Positions 9,601 through 18,365 of a DNA stretch of 64,000 nucleotides are shown here, piece after piece (positions within the stretch are counted from its first letter, which is position 1; each line of letters starts with the position of its first letter). A model generated the notes under the pieces. It saw nothing but the letters and a program-made list of their open reading frames with translations. It ran no database searches and had not been told where the DNA came from. The stretch is from Candidatus Cottocaccamicrobium excrementipullorum. GTDB taxonomy: Bacteria; Bacillota; Clostridia; Lachnospirales; Lachnospiraceae. The stretch is from positions 80,112-144,111 of the forward strand of contig DVFL01000012.1 in NCBI GenBank assembly GCA_018713255.1, written 5' to 3'. The position numbers and the translations under genes were made by a program.

Positions 9601-9715
9601 TGTAAGTACTTACAAAAAAATCTCAAAAACTATTGATTTTATCCATAGGATGTAGTATAGTATCCATAGAAATTAAAAGCACCCGCAACGATTTGGGGAA
9701 ATGTAAGGGCTTACA
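9601..9715 (+). promoter_or_regulatory. Promoter of uxaB flanked by two identical-type palindromic operators
   Basis: Sigma-A promoter TTGATT (9633-9638), 17-bp spacer, TATAGT (9656-9661). Two 14-bp palindromes of the form TGTAAG-NN-CTTACA flank it: TGTAAGTACTTACA at 9601-9614 and TGTAAGGGCTTACA at 9702-9715, 101 bases apart. One is upstream of the -35 and one lies in the 5' leader. This is the layout expected for repression by a dimeric sugar-acid regulator (GntR or LacI family) bound at two sites, perhaps with looping. The regulator is not in this window. Confidence 0.75.
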
Positions 9716-9746
9716 AAAAAACCAACACAAATGGAGGTAGCGAAGG

Positions 9747-11087
9747 ATGAGCACACAGGTAAAAGAAACAGTAATTCAGTTTGGCGAAGGCGGATTCTTG
9801 CGCGGATTCGTTGATTACTTCTTTCATAAGCTGAGAGAGAAGGGATTATACGATGGAAAGATCGTAGTGGTACAGCCCATTGAGAAAGGAATGTGCCAGA
9901 TGCTGGCAGATCAGAACTGCGAGTACAATTTGTTCCTCCGCGGCATTGAGAACGGCAAGGTAGTAAATGAGCATACCCATGTAACTTCCATTTCCAGAGC
10001 GTTGAATCCTTATACCCAGTATGAGGAATACATTGCACTGGCTGAGAATCCAGATCTGCGGGTGCTGGTATCCAACACCACTGAGGCTGGCATTGAGTAT
10101 CTGGGCACTGAGAAGCTGACCGATACTCCTCCTAAATCCTATCCGGCTAAGCTGACCCAGTTCCTGTATAAGAGATTCCAGGCAGGATTAAAGGGAATGA
10201 TTCTTCTTCCCTGCGAGCTGATTGACAACAACGCCGACAACTTAAAGGCCTGTGTGTTAAAGTATGCCGATCTTTGGGAGTTAGGCGATGACTTTAAGAA
10301 CTGGATTGAGACGGAGAACGATTTCTGCAATACGCTGGTAGACCGTATCGTAACCGGCTATCCTAGAGATGAGGTAGAGGAGCTGACCAAGCAGATCGGC
10401 TACAAGGATAACCTGATTGATACTGCTGAAATTTTCCACCTTTGGGTAATCGGCGGTCATCACGAGGATGAGCTTCCCTTCCAGACTGCAGGCTATAACA
10501 TTGTATGGACAGATGACGTTAAGCCTTATAAGAAGAGAAAAGTCCGCATCTTAAACGGAGGCCACACTTCTATGGTATTAGGCGCTTACCTGTACGGACT
10601 GGAGACGGTAGGCCAGTGCTTAAAGGATGAGACCGTAAGCACATACTTAAAGAAGTGTCTGTTCGATGAGATTGTACCTACTCTGGGAAATACGGAGACG
10701 GATATTAAGTTTGCTCAGGATGTTCTGGAGCGTTTCTCCAATCCCTTTATCAAGCACATGCTGTTAAGCATTGCCTTAAATTCCGTAAGCAAGTTCCAGG
10801 TTCGCGTACTGCCCACCATTCTGGAGTACAAGGAAAAGTTCGGAAAGTATCCGGCAGCGCTTACCTTCTCCATGGCCAGCCTGATTGCTTTCTATCGTAC
10901 CGATAAAGCTAATGACGGTCAGGAGATCATGGACTTCATGAAGACCGCTTCTGTAGAAGAGATCATGAAGAGAGAGGATTACTGGCATGCAGACCTGACG
11001 GAGATGATCCCCTTAGTACAGCGGTATTATGATCTGATCCAGGAGAAGGGCATGGCAGAGGCTTACAAGGTAGTTCTGGCAGAGTAA
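9747..11087 (+). CDS. uxaB: Tagaturonate reductase (altronate oxidoreductase), mannitol dehydrogenase family
   Basis: NADH-dependent reduction of D-tagaturonate to D-altronate in the galacturonate branch of pectin breakdown. 446 residues. N-terminal Rossmann start QFGEGGFLRGFVDYFFHKL, then IVVVQPIEKG, and the family catalytic region with the invariant Lys-x4-Asn-x2-His type motif at KVRILNGGHTSMVLGAYL (about 270). The length and TGYPRDE segment favour UxaB over mannitol-1-phosphate or fructuronate dehydrogenases. RBS GGAGGTAG precedes ATG 9747. Monocistronic. The other pathway genes (uxaA, uxaC, kduID) are not nearby. Confidence 0.9.
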   Translation: MSTQVKETVIQFGEGGFLRGFVDYFFHKLREKGLYDGKIVVVQPIEKGMCQMLADQNCEYNLFLRGIENGKVVNEHTHVTSISRALNPYTQYEEYIALAENPDLRVLVSNTTEAGIEYLGTEKLTDTPPKSYPAKLTQFLYKRFQAGLKGMILLPCELIDNNADNLKACVLKYADLWELGDDFKNWIETENDFCNTLVDRIVTGYPRDEVEELTKQIGYKDNLIDTAEIFHLWVIGGHHEDELPFQTAGYNIVWTDDVKPYKKRKVRILNGGHTSMVLGAYLYGLETVGQCLKDETVSTYLKKCLFDEIVPTLGNTETDIKFAQDVLERFSNPFIKHMLLSIALNSVSKFQVRVLPTILEYKEKFGKYPAALTFSMASLIAFYRTDKANDGQEIMDFMKTASVEEIMKREDYWHADLTEMIPLVQRYYDLIQEKGMAEAYKVVLAE

Positions 11088-11181
11088 GTATCTGCGGTTC
11101 GGCAGGCAGTATTTGCTGAATGTTAAGATTGCGTTTATCGGCATATTTGATGTACATGCCATTTCCATAATGTTCCCAAGA

Positions 11182-11217
11182 AAGACCCGTTCAGGCTGAG
11201 CGCCTGAGCGGGTCTTT
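11182..11217. terminator. Bidirectional terminator between uxaB and the GH31 gene
   Basis: AAGACCCGTTCAGGC pairs with GCCTGAGCGGGTCTT (one mismatch), with T-runs outside on both strands. It serves convergent genes. Confidence 0.85.
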
Positions 11218-11236
11218 TCTGCTGCAGGGGGGAAAA

Positions 11237-13252
11237 TCATTTTTCGGCAGAGGAAAAAACCTGGGCTCCGTTTTTAAGGAACAGGGGAATTTCCTCAAGA
11301 GGAGCGGAAACGTCCACCCTTTGTCCCCCTGGATAAATCTTTCCCGTAGCCATTTCTGTCCACTGAGCGCCGGAAGGAAGATAAACGCTGCGGCGGCGGA
11401 TTCCGGCATCCAGAACTGGGGCCACTAAAAGGTCATGGCCAAACAGATATACGTCTTCAGCGTCCCAGGCTTCGGCATCCTGAGGGAAGTCATAGAATAA
11501 GGGCTTCATCACCGGCGTTCCTTTTTCATGGGCTTCCTTCATGGCCTGATTTAAGTAGTCCTTCATTGACTGGCGAAGATGGATAAAGCGGACCATCATT
11601 TCCTGAACATGAGGGGGATAGCTCCATACTTCGTTGCCGGCTCCAGATGCCGGGGTGCCAGGAATAGCCGGCTTGTGGGGATCCCGGTCTCCATGAAGCC
11701 GCATCACCGGACAGAAGGTTCCGAACTGGAACCAGCGCATAAGGAGCTCGTGGAAAGCGGGATCGTAGATATTTCCCCCGTGAAAGCCGCCGATATCTGC
11801 CGTCCACCAGGGAATTCCGGCCATTCCCATGTTGAGGCCGGCGGTAAATTGATTCCGCAGATAGGTGAAGGTGGAGGGAACATCGCCCGACCATACAAGA
11901 GCGCCGAAACGCTGGGAACCTGCCCAGGCGCAGCGGATCAGGTTAATGGGATTTTCGATTCCTGCATCCTTCATGCCTTCGTAAAAGGCTCTGGCGTAAC
12001 AGGCCGGATATTCGTTGGCGCATTCCAGAGCCTGGCCGTCATAATAGCGGTAATTGTCAAAATCCGGGACGGTGTATTCCGGTTCAGCTTCGTCCAGCCA
12101 GAATAAAGCAACTCCTTTATCCAGATAATTTTTCTTGGCGGCCTGCCAGATAAAGTCCCGGGCCTCCGGGTTGGTTGTATCCGTAAAGCTTTCCATGCCG
12201 CGGAACTCCATGGCGGCATCGATTCCTCGGTTGGTGCGGATGAACAGATCCCTCTCCTTCATCTCCTGATAATGGACAGAGTGCCGGTCTACCGTAGGCC
12301 AGATAGATACCATCAATTTGATGCCCATGGAATTCAGCTCTTTGATCATGGCTTCTGGATCAGGGAAGTACTTAGGATCGAAGGTCCAGTCCCCCTGTTG
12401 AGGCCAGTGGAAAAAGTCAATGACGATCACGCTTAAGGGAATCCGGCGGCGGAAGTATTCTCTGGCTACTTGAAGAACTTCTTCTTGTGTTTCATAGCGG
12501 AGCTTGCACTGCCAGAAGCCTAAGGCGAATTCCGGCATCATGGGCACCTTTCCGGTCACGCAGCTGTAACGCTCCACAATTTCTGCGGGAGTATCTCCTG
12601 CGGTGATCCAGTAATCAATTTCTTTGGCGGACTGAGAAGAAAATTCCGTAAGATTCATGCCGAACACTGCCTGTCCCACTGCGGGGTTATTCCATAACAG
12701 GCCGTAGCCTTTGCTGGACACCATAAAGGGGACGCTGGCCTGGGTATTTTTCTGGGCAAGCTCAAGACAGCAGCCTTTCAGATTTAAGTAGGGCTGTTGG
12801 TATTGTCCCATGCCGTAGATCTTTTCCTTGTCGTCTGCTTCAAAGCGAAGGCTCAGGGAATAATTGTCCCCGCCGGCGCTTTTATAGGTTCTTGCAGCCA
12901 TGCGGCACATGGTGATTTGATCCAGATCATTCCAGTCCTGGGTGCCGTAGTTCCAGGAGCGGTAATATTCTTTCAGGAGCAGATTGCCCTGCCGGTCGAA
13001 AAATGACATTTTTCCATAAGGAGTAATTTGAAGGGTAAGGCTTTGATCAGCGCTGGTGACAGAAGCTCCTTCAGAGGTAATCTGAATGGATGCTTCAGGG
13101 GTGGGGACTTGAAGAAGCGCCCAGTTTCTCTGAGTAAAAAATTTGTTTTCTGTGGCTCTTACCCGGAATCCGCTGCCCCAAGGGCGGATTTCCATCAGTT
13201 CTCTGCGGCGGCGAAACACCAGTGCGCCGTCTTGTTCTTTAAAAAATTCCAT
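11237..13252 (-). CDS. Glycoside hydrolase family 31 (alpha-xylosidase/alpha-glucosidase type)
   Basis: 671-residue cytoplasmic enzyme (no signal peptide) that hydrolyses alpha-linked sugars such as isoprimeverose-type xylosides or alpha-glucosides. N-terminal beta-sandwich (1-220), catalytic barrel beginning at MMPEFALGFWQCKLRYETQEEV, nucleophile Asp in FWLDEAEPE (about 387), acid/base Asp in WSGDVPST (about 457), then the C-terminal beta domains (PLFYDFPQD, YLFGHDLLVAPV). Overall it resembles YicI-type alpha-xylosidases, but substrate cannot be fixed from sequence. Divergent from an AraC regulator 160 bases away, which is its probable controller. Confidence 0.88.
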   Translation of the reverse strand: MEFFKEQDGALVFRRRRELMEIRPWGSGFRVRATENKFFTQRNWALLQVPTPEASIQITSEGASVTSADQSLTLQITPYGKMSFFDRQGNLLLKEYYRSWNYGTQDWNDLDQITMCRMAARTYKSAGGDNYSLSLRFEADDKEKIYGMGQYQQPYLNLKGCCLELAQKNTQASVPFMVSSKGYGLLWNNPAVGQAVFGMNLTEFSSQSAKEIDYWITAGDTPAEIVERYSCVTGKVPMMPEFALGFWQCKLRYETQEEVLQVAREYFRRRIPLSVIVIDFFHWPQQGDWTFDPKYFPDPEAMIKELNSMGIKLMVSIWPTVDRHSVHYQEMKERDLFIRTNRGIDAAMEFRGMESFTDTTNPEARDFIWQAAKKNYLDKGVALFWLDEAEPEYTVPDFDNYRYYDGQALECANEYPACYARAFYEGMKDAGIENPINLIRCAWAGSQRFGALVWSGDVPSTFTYLRNQFTAGLNMGMAGIPWWTADIGGFHGGNIYDPAFHELLMRWFQFGTFCPVMRLHGDRDPHKPAIPGTPASGAGNEVWSYPPHVQEMMVRFIHLRQSMKDYLNQAMKEAHEKGTPVMKPLFYDFPQDAEAWDAEDVYLFGHDLLVAPVLDAGIRRRSVYLPSGAQWTEMATGKIYPGGQRVDVSAPLEEIPLFLKNGAQVFSSAEK

Positions 13253-13309
13253 ACGATTTTCCTTTCTGCAGTTCCTTTGCCGGCGGACGCCGGATGATCA
13301 GCATAAATA

Positions 13310-13356
13310 ATTATACGGCCCGGGTCGTTGTCATTTCCAGTCATCCCATTTATAAT
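13310..13356. promoter_or_regulatory. Divergent promoter region of GH31 and AraC genes
   Basis: On + strand TTGTCA (13328-13333), 17-bp spacer, TATAAT (13351-13356) drives the AraC gene. On the minus strand a TATAAT box (13310-13315) lacks a good -35, as expected if the AraC protein must activate the GH31 gene. That activation is an inference. Confidence 0.7.
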
Positions 13357-13412
13357 AGTAGACAAAAATTAACCTTTGGGTGCGATGCCGGAAACAGAAA
13401 GGAAGGCGGAAT

Positions 13413-14198
13413 ATGATCGTTTATGAAGGGTGTCATTTCGGAGAAAAAGGTCACCGAGCCTGCTATGGATTTGCCAATTTTTCTGTGGTGCCTCATTTTC
13501 ATCGGAGCAATGAATTGCTGTATGTGGAAGAAGGAAATATGAGGGCAGAAACGGATGGACGCACTTTTTGGCTGGGGGCTGGAGATTTGCTTTTGGTGCT
13601 GCCTTATGAGATTCATGCCTATGAGACCCAGGGGCCGTCTAAATGTCAGGTGGCGGTGTTTTCTCCAGATTATTTGAGCGAATTTTCCGCCATGGGAACA
13701 AAGTATGCCTTGGAAAATCCGGTCATTTCTCTGGGAAAAGAAGCGGCGGAGTTTATGCGCTTTTCTCTGCTGGGAAACCAGGAAAATATATGGATGAGCA
13801 AGGCGTTTCTTTATTATGTGGCTGGAAGGCTGGAGATGGAAACACGGGTTGTGCCCAGGAGAAGAGAGCGGACTGATCTGCTGCACAATATTCTTCTTTA
13901 TATCCAGGAAAACTTTCAGCAGGAAATCAGTCTTTCCTCTATGGCCCTTTCTCTTGGTTATAGTCCGGTATATTGCTCCAGATATTTGAATCAGACAGTA
14001 AACCAGTCCTTTGCAGAGCTGGTTAACCGGCATCGGATCAGCTACGGCGCTTACTTGTTGGAACATACAGAAGACACCGTCAGCGATATTGCCTTTGCCT
14101 GCGGATATTCAGCGATCCGTTCTTTTAACCGGAACTTTAAAGCTCTGGAAGGGGTAACTCCCCGGGAGTACCGGAATGGAGCCCGATCTGCTCTTTAG
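13413..14198 (+). CDS. AraC-family transcriptional regulator with cupin sensing domain
   Basis: 261-residue DNA-binding regulator. N-terminal cupin-like arm (HFHRSNELLYVEEGNMRAETDGRTFWLGAGDLLLVLPYEIHAYE, residues about 25-75) for sugar sensing, then two helix-turn-helix motifs in the C-terminal 100 residues (ISLSSMALSLGYSPVYCSRYLNQ and VSDIAFACGYSAIRSFNRNFKALEGVTPREYR). ATG 13413 is favoured over ATG 13380 because GGAAGGCGG precedes it. It reads away from the GH31 gene and most likely switches it on. Confidence 0.88.
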   Translation: MIVYEGCHFGEKGHRACYGFANFSVVPHFHRSNELLYVEEGNMRAETDGRTFWLGAGDLLLVLPYEIHAYETQGPSKCQVAVFSPDYLSEFSAMGTKYALENPVISLGKEAAEFMRFSLLGNQENIWMSKAFLYYVAGRLEMETRVVPRRRERTDLLHNILLYIQENFQQEISLSSMALSLGYSPVYCSRYLNQTVNQSFAELVNRHRISYGAYLLEHTEDTVSDIAFACGYSAIRSFNRNFKALEGVTPREYRNGARSAL

Positions 14199-14247
14199 GT
14201 CCTTTGTTTACTCTTTTGTTTTTCGTATGGTTTTTTCGAAACGGATG

Positions 14248-14256
14248 TGCTATATT
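14248..14256 (+). promoter_or_regulatory. Extended -10 promoter of nucleotidyltransferase gene
   Basis: TGCTATATT with a TG extension at 14248-14256. No convincing -35 box. Confidence 0.5.
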
Positions 14257-14313
14257 ATCCTTAGCTGTGAAAGGAAGCCGGCAGGAGTCCGGCAAAGAAA
14301 GGGGTATGAAACC

Positions 14314-15243
14314 ATGAAAGATACGACTCTGGTTATTATGGCTGCAGGAATCGGGAGCCGGTTCGGCGGCGGCATCAAGCAGCTTGCGCCAGTGGGACCT
14401 AACGGAGAGATTATTATGGATTATTCCATTTATGATGCTCTGGAAGCTGGATTTAATAAGGTTGTGTTTATTATCCGAAGAGATCTGGAGAAGGATTTTA
14501 AAGAGATTATTGGAAATCGAATTGAGAAGCTGGTAACAGTAGAGTATGCTTACCAGGAGCTTGCGGATCTGCCGGCAGGCTTCCAGGTTCCTGAAGGCCG
14601 GAAGAAACCATGGGGAACAGGACAGGCGGTGCTTACGGTCAAGGGTTTGGTCAAGGAACCTTTCCTGGTGATTAATGCAGATGATTACTATGGAAAGGAA
14701 GCGTTCCACCGGATTCATGACTATCTGGCGAATACTATGGATGAGAACCGGCAGGTGTATGATATCTGTATGGCAGGTTTTGTGCTGGCCAATACCTTAA
14801 GTGACAATGGAGCGGTAACCCGCGGGGTTTGTCAGGTAAACCCGGACGGTACTTTGAAGACGGTTACGGAGACCTATAATATCCGCATGGAAGAAGGAGA
14901 GCTGAAGGCGGAAACCGAGAAGGGAGAAGCTGTTTCGGTTCAGGGAAGCCAGCATGTATCAATGAATATGTGGGGACTTCCTCCGGCATTTTTAGATGAG
15001 CTGGAGAAGCGTTTCCCGGCATTTTTAAAGGGTATTCCAGAAGGAAATCTGAAGGCGGAGTATCTTCTCCCGGGAATTATCGACGACCTGGTGCAGGAGA
15101 AAAAAGCAGTGGTAAGAATATTGGATACTCCAGATAAATGGTTCGGAGTAACGTATCAGGAGGATAAGGCGGCGGTAATCCAGGCGATCCAGAAACTGGT
15201 GGAGGACGGCGTTTATCCGAGGCAGCTGTTTGCAGGAGAGTAA
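14314..15243 (+). CDS. NTP-transferase (sugar-phosphate nucleotidyltransferase-like)
   Basis: 309-residue protein with the GT-A-like nucleotidyltransferase fold: N-terminal VIMAAGIGSRFGGGIKQLAPVG (nucleotide-binding glycine loop), FIIRRDLEKDF, GTGQAV, and the metal-binding INADDYYGKEAF. A typical role is making an NDP-sugar or an activated alcohol phosphate for the envelope, but the product cannot be named. ATG 14314 follows AAAGGGGTATGAAACC. The longer upstream in-frame ATG (14176) overlaps the AraC gene and is unlikely. It stands alone and ends at a weak hairpin. Confidence 0.8.
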   Translation: MKDTTLVIMAAGIGSRFGGGIKQLAPVGPNGEIIMDYSIYDALEAGFNKVVFIIRRDLEKDFKEIIGNRIEKLVTVEYAYQELADLPAGFQVPEGRKKPWGTGQAVLTVKGLVKEPFLVINADDYYGKEAFHRIHDYLANTMDENRQVYDICMAGFVLANTLSDNGAVTRGVCQVNPDGTLKTVTETYNIRMEEGELKAETEKGEAVSVQGSQHVSMNMWGLPPAFLDELEKRFPAFLKGIPEGNLKAEYLLPGIIDDLVQEKKAVVRILDTPDKWFGVTYQEDKAAVIQAIQKLVEDGVYPRQLFAGE

Positions 15244-15263
15244 AGGCGGGAAAGCAAGAGGAG

Positions 15264-15291
15264 ACCCCGGTTCTATAAAAGCAACCGGGGT
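15264..15291 (+). terminator. Hairpin after nucleotidyltransferase gene
   Basis: ACCCCGGTT pairs with AACCGGGGT across a 10-base loop. No T-tract follows, so this may not terminate by itself. Confidence 0.4.
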
Positions 15292-15349
15292 AATTATGAA
15301 AAATCTATGTGCAATTTGTCTAAAGGAAGAAAGCTTTTCTGTAACTTTC

Positions 15350-15405
15350 TATACAAATAGTATAGGGATGGATTGTGAATAGAATATGAACATCTTGTGA
15401 ATAGA
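15350..15405 (+). promoter_or_regulatory. Repeat-rich upstream region of the pyrophosphatase gene
   Basis: An inverted repeat CTATAC-N4-GTATAG (15350-15365) is followed by two exact 11-base direct repeats TTGTGAATAGA (15373-15383 and 15395-15405), 22 bases apart, i.e. two helical turns. This resembles a tandem operator or activator site upstream of the gene starting at 15428. No known regulator is assigned. Confidence 0.4.
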
Positions 15406-15427
15406 TTGTAACAGTTCAGGAGGTACT

Positions 15428-17098
15428 ATGGCAGCAGAGACGAAGCGAAAAACCCTGGTAATTGGGCATCGAAATCCAGACACAGACTCCATTTGTTCGG
15501 CTATCTGCTATGCGAATTTAAAGCAGCAGGTGACGGGAGGCGTTTATGAGCCGGCCAGAGCAGGAAACGTTAATTCGGAGACTCGGTTCGTTTTGGATTA
15601 TTTTGGAGTAAAGGAGCCGGAGCTGGTAAAAACTGTCCGTACTCAGGTAAAGGACATTGAAATCCGGGAAACTCCAGGGGTAAACCGGAACATTTCTTTG
15701 AAAGAGGCCTGGAATCTGATGCAGCAGGCCAATGTGGTGACCCTGGCAGCTGTGACGGAAGGCGGACTTCTGGAAGGGCTGATTACCGTGGGAGATATTA
15801 CCAAATCCTATATGAATGTGTACGACAGCAGCATTCTGTCCAAAGCGGAAACCCAGTATTCCAATATTGTGGAGACTTTGGAGGGGGATCTGGTAATTGG
15901 GGATATTCAGGCCTATTTTAACCGGGGCAAGGTGCTGATTGCAGCGGCTAATCCGGATATGATGGAATTTTATATTGAACCTAACGATCTGGTGATTTTG
16001 GGAAACCGGTATGAGTCCCAGCTGTGCGCCATTGAGATGGAGGCCAGCTGTATTATCGTCTGTGAAGGCGCGGGGGTGTCCATGACCATTAAAAAGCTGG
16101 CTCAGGAGAGAGGCTGCACCATTATTACCACGCCTTACGACACCTATACTGCTGCCAGACTGATTAATCAGAGCATGCCAATCAGCTATTTTATGAAGAC
16201 AGAGCATCTGATTACCTTTGACGAAGAGGATTTTATTGATGATATTCGGGATGTAATGACCAATAAGCGTCACCGTGATTTCCCTATTCTGGACAAAGAT
16301 GGATTTTATAAGGGGATGATTTCTAGACGGAATCTTCTGGGAGCCAGAGGAAAAGCCGTGATTATGGTGGATCACAATGAGAAAGGTCAGGCGGTGGACG
16401 GCATCGAAGGTGCGGACATTCAGGAAATTATTGACCATCATAAGCTGGGGGCAGTCAATACGATTTCTCCGGTCTATTTCCGAAATCAGCCTTTGGGATG
16501 CACCGCCACCATTGTGTATCAGATGTATTTGGAGGCGGGGAAGGAAATTGAACCGAAGATTGCCGGACTGTTGTGCAGCGCCATTATTTCGGATACTTTG
16601 CTGTTCCGGTCTCCCACCTGCACTGCAGTGGACAGGGCAGCGGCGGAAAAGCTTGCCCAGATCGCCGGAATTTCCCTGGAGGAATATGCCGGAAAAATGT
16701 TTGCGGCGGCCAGCAACCTGAAGGGAAAGACAGACCGGGAGATCTTTTACCAGGATTTTAAGCGGTTTGAAGCTGGGAAAATTACTTTCGGCGTAGGCCA
16801 GATCAGTTCAGTAAATGCGGAGGAGTTAGGGGAATTGAAGGAAAGACTTCTTCCTTATCTCCAGGAAGCGCTGAAGGAGCACGGAACAAATATGATGTTC
16901 TTTATGCTTACCAATATTCTGACACAGTCCACAGAGCTTCTGTGTGCAGGAGCGGGGGCGGAACAGTTAATTCGCAAGGCTTTTCACATTGACGGAGAAA
17001 GTGGAGAAGGACAGAAGCAGAGCCAGGTGGTAAGTCTGCCAGGGGTGGTATCCCGGAAAAAGCAGCTGGTACCTGGAATTATGATTGCAGAAGAATGA
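15428..17098 (+). CDS. CBS/DRTGG-containing manganese-dependent inorganic pyrophosphatase (family II)
   Basis: Hydrolyses pyrophosphate to two phosphates in the cytoplasm. 556 residues, versus about 310 for the simple enzyme. DHH domain start GHRNPDTDSICSAICYA (13-29), then a regulatory insert made of one CBS motif, a DRTGG domain (about 190-300) and a second CBS motif, then the catalytic DHHK (about 335-338) and the DHHA2 domain with the substrate-binding SRKKQ near the C-terminus. Known members of this architecture are inhibited or activated by adenine nucleotides through the CBS pair. RBS CAGGAGGTACT precedes ATG 15428. It touches or overlaps the next gene's reading frame, suggesting an operon through aroK. 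Confidence 0.93.
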   Translation: MAAETKRKTLVIGHRNPDTDSICSAICYANLKQQVTGGVYEPARAGNVNSETRFVLDYFGVKEPELVKTVRTQVKDIEIRETPGVNRNISLKEAWNLMQQANVVTLAAVTEGGLLEGLITVGDITKSYMNVYDSSILSKAETQYSNIVETLEGDLVIGDIQAYFNRGKVLIAAANPDMMEFYIEPNDLVILGNRYESQLCAIEMEASCIIVCEGAGVSMTIKKLAQERGCTIITTPYDTYTAARLINQSMPISYFMKTEHLITFDEEDFIDDIRDVMTNKRHRDFPILDKDGFYKGMISRRNLLGARGKAVIMVDHNEKGQAVDGIEGADIQEIIDHHKLGAVNTISPVYFRNQPLGCTATIVYQMYLEAGKEIEPKIAGLLCSAIISDTLLFRSPTCTAVDRAAAEKLAQIAGISLEEYAGKMFAAASNLKGKTDREIFYQDFKRFEAGKITFGVGQISSVNAEELGELKERLLPYLQEALKEHGTNMMFFMLTNILTQSTELLCAGAGAEQLIRKAFHIDGESGEGQKQSQVVSLPGVVSRKKQLVPGIMIAEE

Positions 17099-17115
17099 AG
17101 GAAAGGCGGGTTTGC

Positions 17116-17685
17116 ATGAAAGAGGGAAAGGAAAACTGGAAGCCGGGAAATTTATTATATCCGCTCCCCGTGGTGATGGTAAGCTGCCAGAGGCCTGGGG
17201 AGAAAGCGAATATTATTACCTTAGCCTGGGCCGGAACGGTGTGTTCTTCTCCTGCCATGGTTTCCATCTCCATTCGGCCGGAACGGCATTCTTATGGGAT
17301 TATTAAGGAAACGGGAGAATTTGTGATCAATCTGGTGACCAAGGATCTTGCTTTTGCCACAGATTACTGCGGGGTGAAAAGCGGACGGGATGTGGATAAG
17401 TTTAAGGAAATGGGATTGACGGCAGTGGAGTCCCCGCTGGTATCTGCTCCATCCATTAAAGAAAGCCCTGTGAATATCCAGTGCCGGGTAACCCAGGTCA
17501 TTCCTTTAGGAAGTCATGATATGTTTTTGGCAAAGGTAGCAGGAATCACCGTGGATCGGAAGCATATGGACGCCAAGGGAAAATTCCATCTGAACCAGAC
17601 GGGACTGGTGGCCTATTCCCACGGCGAGTATTTCTGTTTAGGAGAGAAGCTGGGAAAATTCGGATATTCGGTGCAGAAGAAATAA
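17116..17685 (+). CDS. Flavin reductase-like (FMN-binding split-barrel) protein
   Basis: 189-residue member of the flavin reductase / DIM6-NTAB family. Features are the N-terminal PLPVVMVSCQRPGEKANIITLAWAGTVCSSPAMVSISIRP with the FMN-contacting loops, the YGIIKETGEFVINL helix, and VAYSHGEYFCLGEKLGKFGYSV at the end. The electron donor and acceptor are unknown. The ATG at 17116 (after AAAGGCGG) is preferred, but an ATG at 17095 overlapping the previous stop as ATGA is possible and would couple translation. Lies between the pyrophosphatase and aroK on one strand. Confidence 0.8.
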   Translation: MKEGKENWKPGNLLYPLPVVMVSCQRPGEKANIITLAWAGTVCSSPAMVSISIRPERHSYGIIKETGEFVINLVTKDLAFATDYCGVKSGRDVDKFKEMGLTAVESPLVSAPSIKESPVNIQCRVTQVIPLGSHDMFLAKVAGITVDRKHMDAKGKFHLNQTGLVAYSHGEYFCLGEKLGKFGYSVQKK

Positions 17686-17700
17686 GGTAAAGGAGACAGA

Positions 17701-18279
17701 ATGAAACCTAATATTACATTAATCGGCATGCCCTCTTCCGGGAAAAGCACCATTGGCGTGCTGCTGGCCAAGCGCCTTGGTTATTCCTTCGTGGATGTGG
17801 ATATTGTGATCCAGGAAAAGGAAGGCCGGCTGTTAAAGGAGATTATTGCCCAGGAGGGCATGGAGGGCTTTCTTAAGGTAGAGGAGCGGGTCAACGCAGA
17901 GCTGGATGTGAGAAAGTCTGTGATTGCTCCCGGTGGATCGGTGATCTACGGCGAAAAGGCGATGGAGCATTTAAAGGAAATCAGTGAAGTCGTTTATTTA
18001 AAAATGAGCTACGAGGAAATGGAGAAGCGGATCGGAAATGTGGTGGACCGGGGCGTGGCGTTAAAGCCTGGATTTACTCTGCGTGATCTGTATAATGAGA
18101 GAGTGCCCCTTTACGAGAAGTATGCCGATATTGTGGTGGACGAAGAAGGATGCCTCCAGCCGGGAGAAACGGTGGACAGACTGCGGGCCATTATGGAGAG
18201 CCGCCTGGCGGCGGAGAAGGCTGAACTGGATAAAATGCTGGCTCTTCTGAAAGACGGAGGCGGGGCGGATTCGGAATGA
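17701..18279 (+). CDS. aroK: Shikimate kinase
   Basis: Phosphorylates shikimate at the 3-hydroxyl with ATP, step five of chorismate synthesis. 192 residues: P-loop GMPSSGKSTIG (9-19), shikimate-contacting Asp in VDVDIVI, the ERVNAEL helix, the GGSVIYGEKAM loop and an adenine-side RVPLYEKYADIVVD. The lid Arg region is shorter than usual. The C-terminal 20 residues are an extra charged helix. Starts 15 bases after the flavoprotein, RBS AAAGGAGACAG. No other aro genes are nearby. Confidence 0.85.
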   Translation: MKPNITLIGMPSSGKSTIGVLLAKRLGYSFVDVDIVIQEKEGRLLKEIIAQEGMEGFLKVEERVNAELDVRKSVIAPGGSVIYGEKAMEHLKEISEVVYLKMSYEEMEKRIGNVVDRGVALKPGFTLRDLYNERVPLYEKYADIVVDEEGCLQPGETVDRLRAIMESRLAAEKAELDKMLALLKDGGGADSE

Positions 18280-18296
18280 GAAAAAATTAGCTGCAG

Positions 18297-18331
18297 AAAA
18301 AGGAGAACCTGACAATGGGTTCTCCTTTTTT
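18297..18331 (+). terminator. Intrinsic terminator after aroK
   Basis: AAAAAGGAGAACC pairs with GGTTCTCCTTTTT, extended by TGCAG/CTGCA outside. It probably also serves the convergent gene. Confidence 0.85.
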
Positions 18332-18365
18332 GCAGAGCATATTTTTACTCCTATGAGGAAGAAAA

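Noticed and set aside
9601..9614. Possible CcpA/cre site upstream of uxaB
   Set aside because: The centre lacks the CG of cre boxes, and a second identical-type palindrome indicates a specific operator.
15518..16441. 307-codon minus-strand frame within the pyrophosphatase gene
   Set aside because: Antisense to a well-supported gene, His/Ile/Gln-rich and without a start site.
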